This document shows, one piece after another, positions 1 to 9,031 of a stretch of 64,000 nucleotides of DNA (position 1 is the first letter of the stretch; each line of letters begins with the position of its first letter). Both the position numbers and the translations under genes were made by a program. Under the pieces are notes generated by a model that did not search any database, had not been told where the DNA came from, and saw only the letters and a list, made by a program, of their open reading frames with translations. The DNA comes from CAYMEV01 sp964389675 [NCBI: uncultured Candidatus Sumerlaeota bacterium] (lineage in GTDB: Bacteria > CAYMEV01): contig CAYMEV010000003.1 in the NCBI GenBank assembly GCA_964389675.1, positions 142,412 to 206,411 on the forward strand. The letters are read 5' to 3'.

Positions 1-18
1 AATGAGACGGAGACCCCA

Positions 19-93
19 GCGTGCTACCCGCCTGGTAAGCACCCTGCACCTATGGTGTATTGGCGGGGTAGAAAGAGCCGCAGCCGGACACGC
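19..93. other. Unidentified segment with nested inverted repeats
   Basis: This GC-rich stretch can fold as nested helices: 19-23 with 89-93 (GCGTG/CACGC), 24-32 with 62-71 (one bulged G), and an inner hairpin 45-50 with 54-59 around a three-base loop. It does not match tRNA, tmRNA, SRP RNA, RNase P or common riboswitch cores as I know them. It is also open in two forward reading frames, so a coding origin is not excluded. It could be a structured RNA, a repeat end or the edge of something starting before the window. Confidence 0.25.
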
Positions 94-176
94 TTGTTTA
101 TATAGAAAATCTTTAGGGTTAAACGGAAAATACTGGTAAAGTAAAGTGGATAAAAAAAGTCTTTTGTTCCTCAGTA

Positions 177-380
177 GTGGGGGGGGGGGGGGAAAAGACT
201 GTAAACCTCTATGGCAGTGAAGAGTTTAATCCCCTGGCAGTTGAAATGGAGGGGATACTGAGGGATCTTGCCCAAAGGGATAAAAAACTGCTTATGGATC
301 TAAAAATAACTGAAGGAGAGGATTCCTTAGGGTATTCTGAGGATGAGCTTGAAAAGCTGAGGAGTCTTGGTTATTTTTAA
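177..380 (+). pseudogene. C-terminal fragment of a sulfatase-family protein, broken at a G14 run
   Basis: The reading frame downstream of 192 ends with YSEDELEKLRSLGYF, the kind of (E)KL(K/R)(A/S)LGY tail found at the C-terminus of many secreted arylsulfatase/alkaline-phosphatase-superfamily enzymes. The preceding EKTVNLYG segment resembles the ETxNLxG linker that follows the catalytic domain in that family. No catalytic part lies upstream in any frame; homology stops at a run of fourteen G residues (179-192). The nominal GTG start lies at the edge of this run and has no ribosome binding site. It is a remnant, or the result of a recombination or assembly junction at the homopolymer. Confidence 0.5.
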
Positions 381-563
381 TCTGACCTCTTTATTACAGC
401 CCGGGGAGAAATGCAGATTTGCTATAATCTTATCTTGCCGGGCCCCGGTACATATCCTGTAAACAAAAAAAATAATGAATAATTTATGATTATATTGATA
501 TTGCCATGAATAAAATATATTCTTTATAGATACTGGATTATATAATGCTGTAAGGAGTTTTAT

Positions 564-1733
564 ATGGGCCTCTTTAAGCTGAATGAGAAAAAGATCGATA
601 AGCTTTTACAAAAGGGAAAGATAGACAAAATTGCAGATATTTTTAACAGTGATTCCTGCAGGAATGATGAAAAACTGCTGGAGCACGCAAAAAATGTACT
701 TATCCAAAACGGCAGAGAAGCTGTACCTCTGATAGAAAACAGACTGAAAAAGATTAATCTATCCGCCACCAGCTGGGATAAGATCAGGTATTATTTCAGG
801 ATACTGGCCGAACTGAAGGAGTATGATATCCTGAACAGGTACCTTGTGGATCTTCTGCGCTGCAATATCTGTACCTTCTGGCATCAGAGGGATAAAGACA
901 TCATCTATCTCATGGATATCCTTAGGGAAAGAGAAAGGGACTCTGACTATTTTCAGCCATTTTTATGGATACTGTATAAGAATATTACTGACCCGGAAAG
1001 TGATCACCATAAAACACTAATACCAGCAATAATTGATATCCTGAAAAAGGGATCATGGGAACCTTCCAGTAGAAAGGAAAATATCATATTTAACCTTTCA
1101 GTGTTCATGCAGGACAGGAACCTCATAGACCTTGGGTATATTATGCGGGCGCTGGGATGGAAGGATGATTATAACAAGGAAGAAGACTATTCAGATATCA
1201 AAGGGGCCATTAACCTCTATAAAAAGACCTCTAAATATCTGAAAAAGAACAGCAAAAACAATGAAATTTCATTCCTTGAAGAACATGTCAAACCCATTAT
1301 AAAAGAAATACTGGGAAAAGCAGTATCCTTAAGTATCCACTGGTTCGACATATTTGCGGACAATCTCTCCTATAAGGTGCCAGAATGCTGTGCAGGATGG
1401 CTTAGCCCGGATATTGACCATACAAACAGTTTTTATCTGCTTAAAGGAGACGATGGATATAATAAGGATTATATTAATATGAAACTGTCTTTCTGCGAGA
1501 AATGCAGAAATCTGGAAAATGAGATCATTAAGACGGATGACGGGCATATCAGTTTCAGCAATATCCTTTACGGCCTTCTTTTTGCAAGATCAAATAAGGT
1601 TGAGACATTTTTCTGCACAACCAGGGAAGAATATAGATCCAAAGCGCTTTCAGAACACTTAAAAAAGATGGGCAAAGATGATATGACCCTGGGAATACCG
1701 GAGGATCAGCCTGGTGCAGATCTTTCTGTTTAA
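564..1733 (+). CDS. Uncharacterised 389-residue protein, largely helical
   Basis: I do not recognise this family. The ATG at 564 is preceded by AAGGAG at 552-557, a good ribosome binding site. There is no signal peptide or membrane segment, so it should be cytoplasmic. The N-terminal two thirds are charged and rich in Leu, Ile and Lys with an alternating helical pattern that suggests HEAT-like or other alpha-solenoid helices. A CEKC pair near residues 311-314 and a CC pair near 271 could bind metal, but spacing alone does not prove this. The next gene, a lipoprotein on the same strand, starts 37 bp downstream, so the two may be co-transcribed. Confidence 0.7.
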   Translation: MGLFKLNEKKIDKLLQKGKIDKIADIFNSDSCRNDEKLLEHAKNVLIQNGREAVPLIENRLKKINLSATSWDKIRYYFRILAELKEYDILNRYLVDLLRCNICTFWHQRDKDIIYLMDILRERERDSDYFQPFLWILYKNITDPESDHHKTLIPAIIDILKKGSWEPSSRKENIIFNLSVFMQDRNLIDLGYIMRALGWKDDYNKEEDYSDIKGAINLYKKTSKYLKKNSKNNEISFLEEHVKPIIKEILGKAVSLSIHWFDIFADNLSYKVPECCAGWLSPDIDHTNSFYLLKGDDGYNKDYINMKLSFCEKCRNLENEIIKTDDGHISFSNILYGLLFARSNKVETFFCTTREEYRSKALSEHLKKMGKDDMTLGIPEDQPGADLSV

Positions 1734-1769
1734 GCTTTGACCTGAAAAAAAATTATAGGAGATAATAAA

Positions 1770-2495
1770 ATGAAAAGGGCATTTATTTTTTCTGTTTTTT
1801 TTACTCTTTTAATAATTCTAATAACATCAACTTTATCATGCAGACCGGCCATTACAGTGAGAAATGCTCCAGTCCCTGTGCCTTCCCTTGTAATGGGCAA
1901 CCTGGAACTGCTTGTGATGAGCCCTGATAAGACAACCCCGGAGCTGAAAGATGATAAGCAGATTATCCTTAAGGCTCCTCTTCAGCCTGCATCTGAACTC
2001 AAGCACTACTGGGACGGAAAATCTGTCTTTTTTGGATCGCCGAAAGATGGAGCAGAATACACTGAATTTGGTCAAAGAGGCTACAGGGAAATGCTTTTTA
2101 AGGGTAATAAAAACCAGCTGAACTCCTTTGTTCAGAACAAGGGTAACTGCTTTTGCGTTATCGATCAGACCCTTTATCAGGAAATAGATGGCTCTGCTGT
2201 GGCCATTGCGGAATGTAAATTCAGGTCTTACACATCAGAGGACGGAAAAGAACACAGGGCCCAAATGACAAGAAGGCTGGCCGAAGGGGAAACATGGCAC
2301 TTCATAGCAGAAAGCAATAAAGTATTCAGCCAGGATGAAAAGGGTTCAGTAAAGCAGGTCGGCTGGATAGAATGGAAAATTGCTGTCATGCCCTCCGGGG
2401 AAAAGGCCCTTATCCTTATGGCCAGGTCAATGGATGATAATTCCCTGTGGACAGGGGAGCATGAGGGTAAGGTCTATACCGGCAGACAGGAATAA
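1770..2495 (+). CDS. Putative lipoprotein, 241 residues, unknown function
   Basis: The N-terminus has a basic start (MKR), a long hydrophobic stretch and a lipobox ending TLSC, with Cys24 as the likely lipidated residue, so the mature protein should be anchored to a membrane outside the cytoplasm. AGGAG at about 1757-1761 precedes the ATG. The body contains VFFGSPKDG and GETWHF segments and alternating hydrophobic residues compatible with a small beta-rich domain, but I recognise no family. It follows the unknown gene at 564 by 37 bp and converges on the C10 protease gene on the other strand. Confidence 0.7.
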   Translation: MKRAFIFSVFFTLLIILITSTLSCRPAITVRNAPVPVPSLVMGNLELLVMSPDKTTPELKDDKQIILKAPLQPASELKHYWDGKSVFFGSPKDGAEYTEFGQRGYREMLFKGNKNQLNSFVQNKGNCFCVIDQTLYQEIDGSAVAIAECKFRSYTSEDGKEHRAQMTRRLAEGETWHFIAESNKVFSQDEKGSVKQVGWIEWKIAVMPSGEKALILMARSMDDNSLWTGEHEGKVYTGRQE

Positions 2496-2602
2496 CTATC
2501 CTTTTTGACCAGGTACCCCTGTCTTCTGCTCAATATATTCAGCCATGCACAGGATCTGAATAATGAACGGGGATATAATGAAGCTATTATTTTCCTTTCA
2601 TT

Positions 2603-4162
2603 TTACTCTGCAGGCAGGACATAAAAGCAGATGCCCTCATATGTCCACTGAGGGAGCTCCATCACTGTATCTCTTTCATTTTCGCTTACGGTATAAAGGT
2701 GGCCTCCCCTTGCATGGTTAAAGAACCTGAATACCGGTATTGATCCGGGATACTGGCTGTTATAAACATAAAACTTGGGGCCTTCATAGTTCCATTGAGG
2801 GAGCTGCATTACAGCATCCCTCTCATCCTCGCTTATGGTATACAGATGTATGCCTGTATTGGTATTGAAGAACCTGTATACAACCGCAGTCCCTGCTTCT
2901 TCAGTCTCAAAGACCTCAAAGGCAATTCCCTCATAATTCCATTGAGGAAGCGCCATAACCGCATCTCTTTCCTGTTCGCTTATGGTATATAGGTGGCCTC
3001 CGCGGGCAGTATTGAAAAACCGGAATACAGGTGTGTTTGAATGCTCTGTCTCCACAGGCACAAGATCCTTTATTGCAGCCTGGTAATAGGAAAAATTATA
3101 ATCTCCGGGATTTAGATTATCTATATTGTAATACCCGTTATAGTATCCGCTCCAGCCCCAGTTGAAATGGAAAAAGTCACTGCTGTCATATCCGTCGCAT
3201 ACAAAGGCATGTCCATAGGTTTCTGAACCCCTGTAATATACAGGCCTGCCGTTATCAAGCTGGTTTTTCAGGATGTTTTTCCATTCTGTGTCGCTGTAGC
3301 CCTGTCTGTAGAGGTACTGAGAAGTGTCGCTGTATCCAAAATATACTGCCATAGCGGACGAAACACTCTCAGAGGAGGCTCCGGAACCATCGGGGCCATA
3401 GTTCATATTTACCGATACTCCTGCGTGAAAAAGCAGTTTCTGGGAAGATGCTGTAGCAGATGATTCAGGCATATTCTGCCAGTCATAGACAGTGTTGCCG
3501 AAATCTGCAGAAATATTGCCGTATGTGTAGTGATAATATGAGTGATATCCTGTTCCCTGTGCAGGGTGCTGCCAGTATCTCATTATCTGGGACATGGCTA
3601 CGGCAACGCATCCGGCATATACATGTCCCCCAGGGCCGGAAGAGTCTTCGGGGCACATATTGTTCCAGGGACTGTCCTGATCCCACTGGGTTGTCAATAA
3701 TGGCGCTACAGCCTTGCAGTCTGCCTTTGAATCAAAGCTGCCATCAAGCAGGTTGTTCCAGTTTAAATCGGTTTCTTTCCGGGATGGCTTATTATCCTGT
3801 GCCCTTATAATGGACTCTGCATGAAGGTTTAAGAAGCCCTCTACATTGCCTGTGATCTTATCCATATCAAAATATCCTCTGATATTATAAGCAATAATTG
3901 GATAGACTGAATCGTCTGCTGATACTATTACCCATCCCGCAGGATCATAATTGAAGATATAAAAAACAGTACGGTTTTCCTTCAGGTAGACATACCTGCT
4001 GGAGGGGAAAATACCATCCTTTATCTGCCTTGTTTCCTTCTGTCGTTCAAGCCAGTTGAAACCGGCTCTTTCAGCTGTGTGGATATCGACAGGATCTGAA
4101 AATAAGGAAAAAACAGCTGACAGGATCATGATTGAGAAAAGAATATATTTTACAGGCTTCAT
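2603..4162 (-). CDS. Secreted C10-family (streptopain-like) cysteine protease with three C-terminal DUF5648-type repeats
   Basis: A signal peptide (MKPVKYILFSIMILSAVFS) is followed by a propeptide-like region and a C10 catalytic domain. The nucleophile is Cys185 in AGCVAVAMSQIMRYW; the catalytic His is His318 in YGHAFVCDGY, followed by the typical HFNWGWSG segment. The last ~140 residues are three copies of a ~46-residue unit with the core FRFFN-x-HLYTxSExERDxVM-LPQWxYEG, resembling the DUF5648 module found in secreted and surface proteins, where it probably mediates binding. AAGGAG-like GGAG lies just upstream of the ATG. It is predicted to degrade proteins outside the cell or at its surface. 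The two other secreted proteases in the window (at 6543 and 39593) suggest a proteolytic lifestyle. Confidence 0.88.
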   Translation of the reverse strand: MKPVKYILFSIMILSAVFSLFSDPVDIHTAERAGFNWLERQKETRQIKDGIFPSSRYVYLKENRTVFYIFNYDPAGWVIVSADDSVYPIIAYNIRGYFDMDKITGNVEGFLNLHAESIIRAQDNKPSRKETDLNWNNLLDGSFDSKADCKAVAPLLTTQWDQDSPWNNMCPEDSSGPGGHVYAGCVAVAMSQIMRYWQHPAQGTGYHSYYHYTYGNISADFGNTVYDWQNMPESSATASSQKLLFHAGVSVNMNYGPDGSGASSESVSSAMAVYFGYSDTSQYLYRQGYSDTEWKNILKNQLDNGRPVYYRGSETYGHAFVCDGYDSSDFFHFNWGWSGYYNGYYNIDNLNPGDYNFSYYQAAIKDLVPVETEHSNTPVFRFFNTARGGHLYTISEQERDAVMALPQWNYEGIAFEVFETEEAGTAVVYRFFNTNTGIHLYTISEDERDAVMQLPQWNYEGPKFYVYNSQYPGSIPVFRFFNHARGGHLYTVSENERDTVMELPQWTYEGICFYVLPAE

Positions 4163-5039
4163 GGCTTTATTCTCCTGTTTTTATATTAATTATCTTATCT
4201 TATAGCAATTTATTAAATGTTCATATAAAAATAGTTTTTTATTTAAGGAACTGTGTGATTATTAAAATACCAGATATTTACATTGCAGACTGTTTACCGT
4301 ATATCATTGCTTAGTTTTTTTTAACGATGCTGTAATATTTCATCTTCTATATTAAGGGAAAAACAGGGATATAAATATTGTTTATAATCCTGCAGATATA
4401 TGGTAAGGCTATGTTAGGGGCAATGATAATAAATAAAAAACTATGTATATGAGGTAGGCCAACTGAAATGTCCCATTATTCCCCTGTGGCTCTGATATGG
4501 AAATAATAGCCTTTATTCAGTAAAGGTATGAGATTATAAAGATATTAAAACATATAGATATATATCCTGCCGAAATAGCTGTTATAGATTCAATAGCATC
4601 ACATTATGAGTACCACAGAGCTTCTGCTTCCTTGCAATAAAATGTATTTTAGAAAGAATTTACAATTATCAAGGGGATGCTACCGAAATTTTTGCCTTAA
4701 AACAGGGTAAAAATGCCATATAACCTTATGTATCAATATAGATTTCGCTCATCTAAATAAGGAGGAAAAGCGGTCATATTCAAACTCATATAATCAAGGA
4801 ATTTAGAAAAGGTTTTACCCCCGGGGAAAATAGACTATAAGAAGAACAGGAAAAGAGGCAAGGACTAGCAAACAGATTAGAAAAAGCAAACACAAATGGG
4901 AAACAGGCGAATTAATTTATCTTAAATCCGGAAAATAGTATATGGAAAATATCCTAATAAAAGGCTATAAATAGTTTGACACATACCATAATATAAATAA
5001 AAACATAAACATAATTCATGTTATTTTGCAGGTGTCATA
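4163..5039. other. Long AT-rich intergenic region between divergent genes
   Basis: No convincing gene is visible in these 877 bases. The region separates the C10 protease gene from the methyltransferase gene and contains one copy of the 41 bp direct repeat (4319-4359). A short stretch at 4456-4480 (AACTGAAATGTCCC) and a Lys/Glu/Asn-rich out-of-frame stretch at about 4840-4915 could be decayed insertion-sequence DNA, but neither can be assigned. A TTGACA at 4976-4981 may belong to a promoter for the gene at 5040; the matching -10 element is poor. Confidence 0.5.
4319..4359 (+). repeat. Direct repeat copy A (about 41 bp)
   Basis: The core TTTTAACGATGC-Y-GTAATATTTCATCTT followed by a TATATTA block recurs at 6452-6493. 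The first 28 bases differ at one position; the 3' part differs by a one-base length change and two or three substitutions. Flanking sequences are unrelated. Together the copies bracket the AT-rich methyltransferase gene. Confidence 0.8.
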
Positions 5040-6371
5040 ATGATTAAATTACTTAAAAAAATTAAAAATTTCTATTACCAGAAGATAAAGCCCTTACTTA
5101 GATCATTATATAATTTATCAATTCATGGATGGTTATTGAAGATAACTGGAAACTCTGAAATCAACTATAGGGGAAATATACAAATTGATATTAAAGTCAT
5201 TAATATTTTCCCATTTTATAGAAATATTACTGTTGCAATTGTTATTTCCCCTCTTATTGACTATATTAAAGATCTAAAACTTTGCGGTAATTGGCGAATA
5301 AAGTTAAATAGGGTGCGACCTTATTCGCAAATGTATTACTCTTTCAAAATAGCATTCCCTGAACTAATTTTGGAGGAAAAGCATTATGATAACCTAATTG
5401 ACATTAATAAGCTTATTACGGGTAAATACATAGGTTTTACATATTTAATACTTCTATCACGAGGACATGAAAGAATAGTTGCAGACAAGAGATTCAAGTT
5501 TTTTAATTTTAATAACTGGCTTAAGAAGAGAGAAAGATTGTCGCTTGACAAGAACAATAAAGCCTCCTTGTATTTTCTCTATTCAAAACCCTTCTCAAAA
5601 AACCAGGATAATTACATGTCCATGTGGCAGATAGATAATCCTTTTGCGCATCTGGAGTTTTTCTGCCAGTACACTTTTAATTTTATTGTGATGATATCCA
5701 GGTTGAGAATGCTTCCGGGCTCAACCGTTCTTGATATAGGTTCCGGTTCAGGCTACACGACTGAATGGCTCTCAAGACTTGGATACAATGCAATAGGCTA
5801 TGATATCTCACTAGAAACTCTGGCCATCGGCAATAGAAGACTGGAAAATGTAATCGATTCTCCGCTTTGCGGGCGGGGGGGTAGCGAATCAGATATTGAT
5901 GCTGTAAGGCCTGATTTTTTAAATCTCTGCGGCGACAGCGAGATATTACCCTTTAAAGACAGTTCAATAGACTATCTATTATCAATTGAAACCCTTCATC
6001 ATGTTCCTAATTATCTTAAAACCATCAGAGAAGCAGCAAGGGTACTGAAAAGCAAAGGGAAAATGCTTATATTAGAACCTGGTTATAATCATTCAGAAAG
6101 AATGGATGCCCTGATCACTATGAAACAACATGGCATCCTGGAAAATTCCCTCGATAAAGCTAAAATTATTAAAGAAGCAAAAACATGTGGATTCAGGATA
6201 AAGCATTATATGATTCCAGTTAATACATATGATATAACACAAAATGATAATCTGTTCTATAAATCCTACATGTTCCGATTTTATGGAAATATAAAGGATA
6301 TATTTGATAAGATGCTTAAAATAAACTCATATATGAAAGAAGTCATCTTTTTAATCCTGGAAAAGGAATAA
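5040..6371 (+). CDS. Class I SAM-dependent methyltransferase with a novel N-terminal domain
   Basis: The C-terminal half is a Methyltransf_11-type domain: motif I VLDIGSGSGYTTEWL near residues 230-245, the acidic end of strand beta-2 in IGYDIS, and a post-motif segment SSIDYLLSIETLHHVPN with the following EAARVLKSKGKMLILEPG. The ~190-residue N-terminus is basic and beta-rich and I do not recognise it; it could bind a glycan or lipid-linked substrate, by analogy with other two-domain methyltransferases, but that is inference. A low-complexity insert (SPLCGRGGSES), partly encoded by a G7 run at 5875-5881, lies after motif II. The gene is clearly more AT-rich than its neighbours and sits between two direct repeats, which suggests acquisition. 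AGGTG precedes the ATG. Confidence 0.8.
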   Translation: MIKLLKKIKNFYYQKIKPLLRSLYNLSIHGWLLKITGNSEINYRGNIQIDIKVINIFPFYRNITVAIVISPLIDYIKDLKLCGNWRIKLNRVRPYSQMYYSFKIAFPELILEEKHYDNLIDINKLITGKYIGFTYLILLSRGHERIVADKRFKFFNFNNWLKKRERLSLDKNNKASLYFLYSKPFSKNQDNYMSMWQIDNPFAHLEFFCQYTFNFIVMISRLRMLPGSTVLDIGSGSGYTTEWLSRLGYNAIGYDISLETLAIGNRRLENVIDSPLCGRGGSESDIDAVRPDFLNLCGDSEILPFKDSSIDYLLSIETLHHVPNYLKTIREAARVLKSKGKMLILEPGYNHSERMDALITMKQHGILENSLDKAKIIKEAKTCGFRIKHYMIPVNTYDITQNDNLFYKSYMFRFYGNIKDIFDKMLKINSYMKEVIFLILEKE

Positions 6372-6451
6372 TATAATTAAAACCTTATGCCTTCTCTATG
6401 GATTGAAAATTCATAAATAATCAACATATTATCTGATAAAATAAAAATTTA

Positions 6452-6493
6452 TTTTAACGATGCCGTAATATTTCATCTTTTTATATTAGTGGA
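6452..6493 (+). repeat. Direct repeat copy B (about 42 bp)
   Basis: Second copy of the element at 4319-4359, same orientation, lying 50 bp upstream of the metalloprotease start. It could carry promoter or operator elements for that gene, or mark the right edge of an inserted segment. Confidence 0.8.
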
Positions 6494-6542
6494 TAAATTT
6501 TTCTGTTAATGGTATTATTTAATGACAGGAAGATATTACATA

Positions 6543-8339
6543 ATGCGCTTTTTTTTAATATTCCTTATTTATTCTCTATGTGCTTTAATAGCCTTCGGTT
6601 CTTCTTATGGCCTTATATCTGATGCCTGTGAAAGAGGTGATATCAGTATTTATGACAAAGCCCTTCTGCAGGCTATGCTGATCCTGGATTATGAATCTGT
6701 CCCTGCGGAATACAAAACAAAAAATCCATGCGAAAGAAGCTTCATGTGTGCCACAGGTCTTATTAAGGAAGCAGAGTCAATATTGCGTTCTGCTCCCGCA
6801 GAGTATATCTTAAGGTATAAGTCAGTCAGATCAAGGCCGGGTTATTCAAACAAGGTCTATCGATATCTCTCAGGACAGGGGCATTTCTATATCCATTATA
6901 CGGTAAAGGGCGAGCATGCTGTAGATACCGCAGATGATAATACTAATGGGATACCAGATAAGGTAGAGCTTATGGCTGAATATTTTGAATATTCCCATGA
7001 TATTTATCACAGCCAGCTGGGTTATATTCTTCCTCCTTCTGACGGGGAGGCAGGCGGAGGGATTGATATCTATGATGTATATATTGAAAATTACCCGGAA
7101 TATTATGGCTATACGATGCCAGAATACTATTCCGGTGATATGCCTGACTATTCCACAAGGACAGTAAGCTATATCGGAATATCAAGCTGGGTTACAGGAG
7201 ATGATCTCGGAGCCACCATAGCCCATGAATATTATCATGCATGCCAGATGGCGTATTACTGCGATTATAATGCATATTCCTCATGGGCATGGGATGAGAA
7301 TACAGCCATGTATACAGAGAAGATAGTTTTCCCGGAGGGAAATACATGGCTTGCCTACACAGGATACAGGCAGAACAGGCCTTTTAATGGGTTATGGCTG
7401 TTTGACGGATGGACTGAATACTCCAATGTTATCTGGCCGTTTTTCATTAGGGAGGCCCTGGTTGATTACGATGATACATTCTTCAGGACAGTTTTTGAAG
7501 AGCTTGGCAATTCTACTACAAATAATGAGGGAGGCTTCTACCCTTTTATCATCGATGAGCTCCTTTGCAGCTCTGCTGGTATGACTCTCAGGGAAGCCTA
7601 TCAGATATTCACTCAGTGGAATTACCTGGTAAAGGACTGTTATGACGGAAGTGGATATGATGACGGAGAGGCATTTATCAGACAGCCAAAACCCCATCAG
7701 GTATTATATTACCAGGATCTGCCCTTTTCTGGAACAGGTGACCCGAACTATAGCAATGAAATTCCGCCTGAGTCGCATGCAAGCCATTATATAGAAATAT
7801 ACCCTGAACAAGCAGGGCCTGGAGCCCTTGTTGCAAAAATACAGGGAGATTTATCCAAAAACCAGGTATGGGGTTATTCAATTCTCTGCCATGAACGTCA
7901 GTTTCCCTTAACCGCCGGATGGACAGCCTGCAGCAGGGAGATCAGCCAGAAAGCAGGAGCTATGGATATATTGCTTCCGGAGCCGGGCCTCTATGACAGA
8001 GTGGTCCTGATTATTGATAACCTGCAGTACATGGAGGAACCTGAGAGCAGAAACTACTCCTATTCAGTATCCCTGCATAATGATGTGCAGGTTTCAGGCA
8101 TAGAACCTGATTCAGGGCATATAAGCGGAAATGAAATAGTACAAATATCAGGGGCTAATTTTGACAGCGGTGCCAGTGTCTTTTTTGATAAAACACCAGC
8201 CCTAATGGTGGATTTTATAAACAGCAGAGAGATTATTATCCTTACCCCTCCTCATTCAGAAGGTTCTGTTTCCATAACCGTAAGCACGATGTTTCATGGC
8301 AGTCTAAGGCTGTATGATGCTTTTCTTTTTTATGAATAA
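6543..8339 (+). CDS. Secreted zinc metalloprotease (MXAN_6640-like) with C-terminal IPT/TIG domain
   Basis: I choose the ATG at 6543 because it begins directly with a signal peptide (MRFFLIFLIYSLCALIAFGSS) and has AGGAAG 10-12 bases upstream; an in-frame ATG at 6522 lacks a site. The catalytic motif is HEYYH at residues 228-232 (AHEYYHACQ), followed by an Asp/Glu-rich ENTAMYTE segment that probably gives the third ligand, as in the MXAN_6640 family of putative metalloproteases. The region before it (NTNGIPDKVELMAEYFE...) matches the conserved start of that family, with a calcium-loop-like DTADDNTNGIPD. The last ~85 residues form an IPT/TIG immunoglobulin-like domain (GIEPDSGHISGNEIVQISG). Predicted role: extracellular proteolysis. 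Confidence 0.8.
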   Translation: MRFFLIFLIYSLCALIAFGSSYGLISDACERGDISIYDKALLQAMLILDYESVPAEYKTKNPCERSFMCATGLIKEAESILRSAPAEYILRYKSVRSRPGYSNKVYRYLSGQGHFYIHYTVKGEHAVDTADDNTNGIPDKVELMAEYFEYSHDIYHSQLGYILPPSDGEAGGGIDIYDVYIENYPEYYGYTMPEYYSGDMPDYSTRTVSYIGISSWVTGDDLGATIAHEYYHACQMAYYCDYNAYSSWAWDENTAMYTEKIVFPEGNTWLAYTGYRQNRPFNGLWLFDGWTEYSNVIWPFFIREALVDYDDTFFRTVFEELGNSTTNNEGGFYPFIIDELLCSSAGMTLREAYQIFTQWNYLVKDCYDGSGYDDGEAFIRQPKPHQVLYYQDLPFSGTGDPNYSNEIPPESHASHYIEIYPEQAGPGALVAKIQGDLSKNQVWGYSILCHERQFPLTAGWTACSREISQKAGAMDILLPEPGLYDRVVLIIDNLQYMEEPESRNYSYSVSLHNDVQVSGIEPDSGHISGNEIVQISGANFDSGASVFFDKTPALMVDFINSREIIILTPPHSEGSVSITVSTMFHGSLRLYDAFLFYE

Positions 8340-8440
8340 GCATATGCTATAAATTTGCTCATATCAAAATAAGGATTAAAACATTACCGCATCAGATAAT
8401 CTGAAAATAACATCAGAATTATCCCAGAAGAAATATTATG

Positions 8441-8462
8441 CAGGATAGTTCTGCCTGTCCTG
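8441..8462. terminator. Stem-loop between convergent genes, weak terminator candidate
   Basis: CAGGATAG (8441-8448) can pair with CTGTCCTG (8455-8462) across a six-base loop, with one G-U pair. It lies between the convergent ends of the metalloprotease and membrane-protein genes. There is no real T tract on either side, so termination is uncertain. Confidence 0.3.
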
Positions 8463-8474
8463 ATTCTGAATATC

Positions 8475-9031
8475 TATAGCTATTCTTCAAATATTATCTC
8501 ACTTATCATATAGGAAAGGGTCCTTGTGTCATTTCCGGTACCCAGCTCTCTGGCTGAGATGGAGTAAGCAAACTCAAGGTCCAGGAAGATATTTTTATCC
8601 CTGAAATCTTCATCTTCCATTTCTATATCAATATATGAAGGCTCTTTTTCAACAGTCCCTTCATATGCAGTTCTGCCATTGATACTGACCTTTATGGTCT
8701 GCTTTTTCCCCTCAGCATACTGGGGGAAACCGAATATCCTTACCCTGCTGTATTTATGACCCTGATTCGGGAAGGCAAAGATCGCACTATTTCCTGTAAT
8801 CCACCTAAGTTCCCCCCCCTCAACTTCCGGGAAAACTCCCCTTGCGATATATGCCCTGATATCCTTATCAGACATCCTGTAGGTGTTTCTTTTTATATCC
8901 TTTGCTTTTTCAAGTATGAACATTATATTCCCCTGATCATCTGTCCTCTCTTCCAGAACAGGGAATACTCTCCTTACAAGATCAAGGTAGTCCGGTATGA
9001 AGTCATATCCCTTATGCTTATATTTAAGCTT
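8475..9031 (-). repeat. 557 bp near-identical 3' segment, copy 1
   Basis: Matches 10681-11237 base for base, with only two differences that I can see (near 8501 and 8520), then diverges abruptly. It covers the 3' quarter of the membrane-protein gene. The rest of the two genes is clearly diverged, which points to recent gene conversion or partial duplication. Confidence 0.9.

Noticed and set aside
4441-4960. Possible insertion-sequence remnant (AACTGAAATGTCCC and a Lys/Glu/Asn-rich stretch)
   Set aside because: No paired inverted ends, no transposase motif and several stops in each frame; too weak to call.
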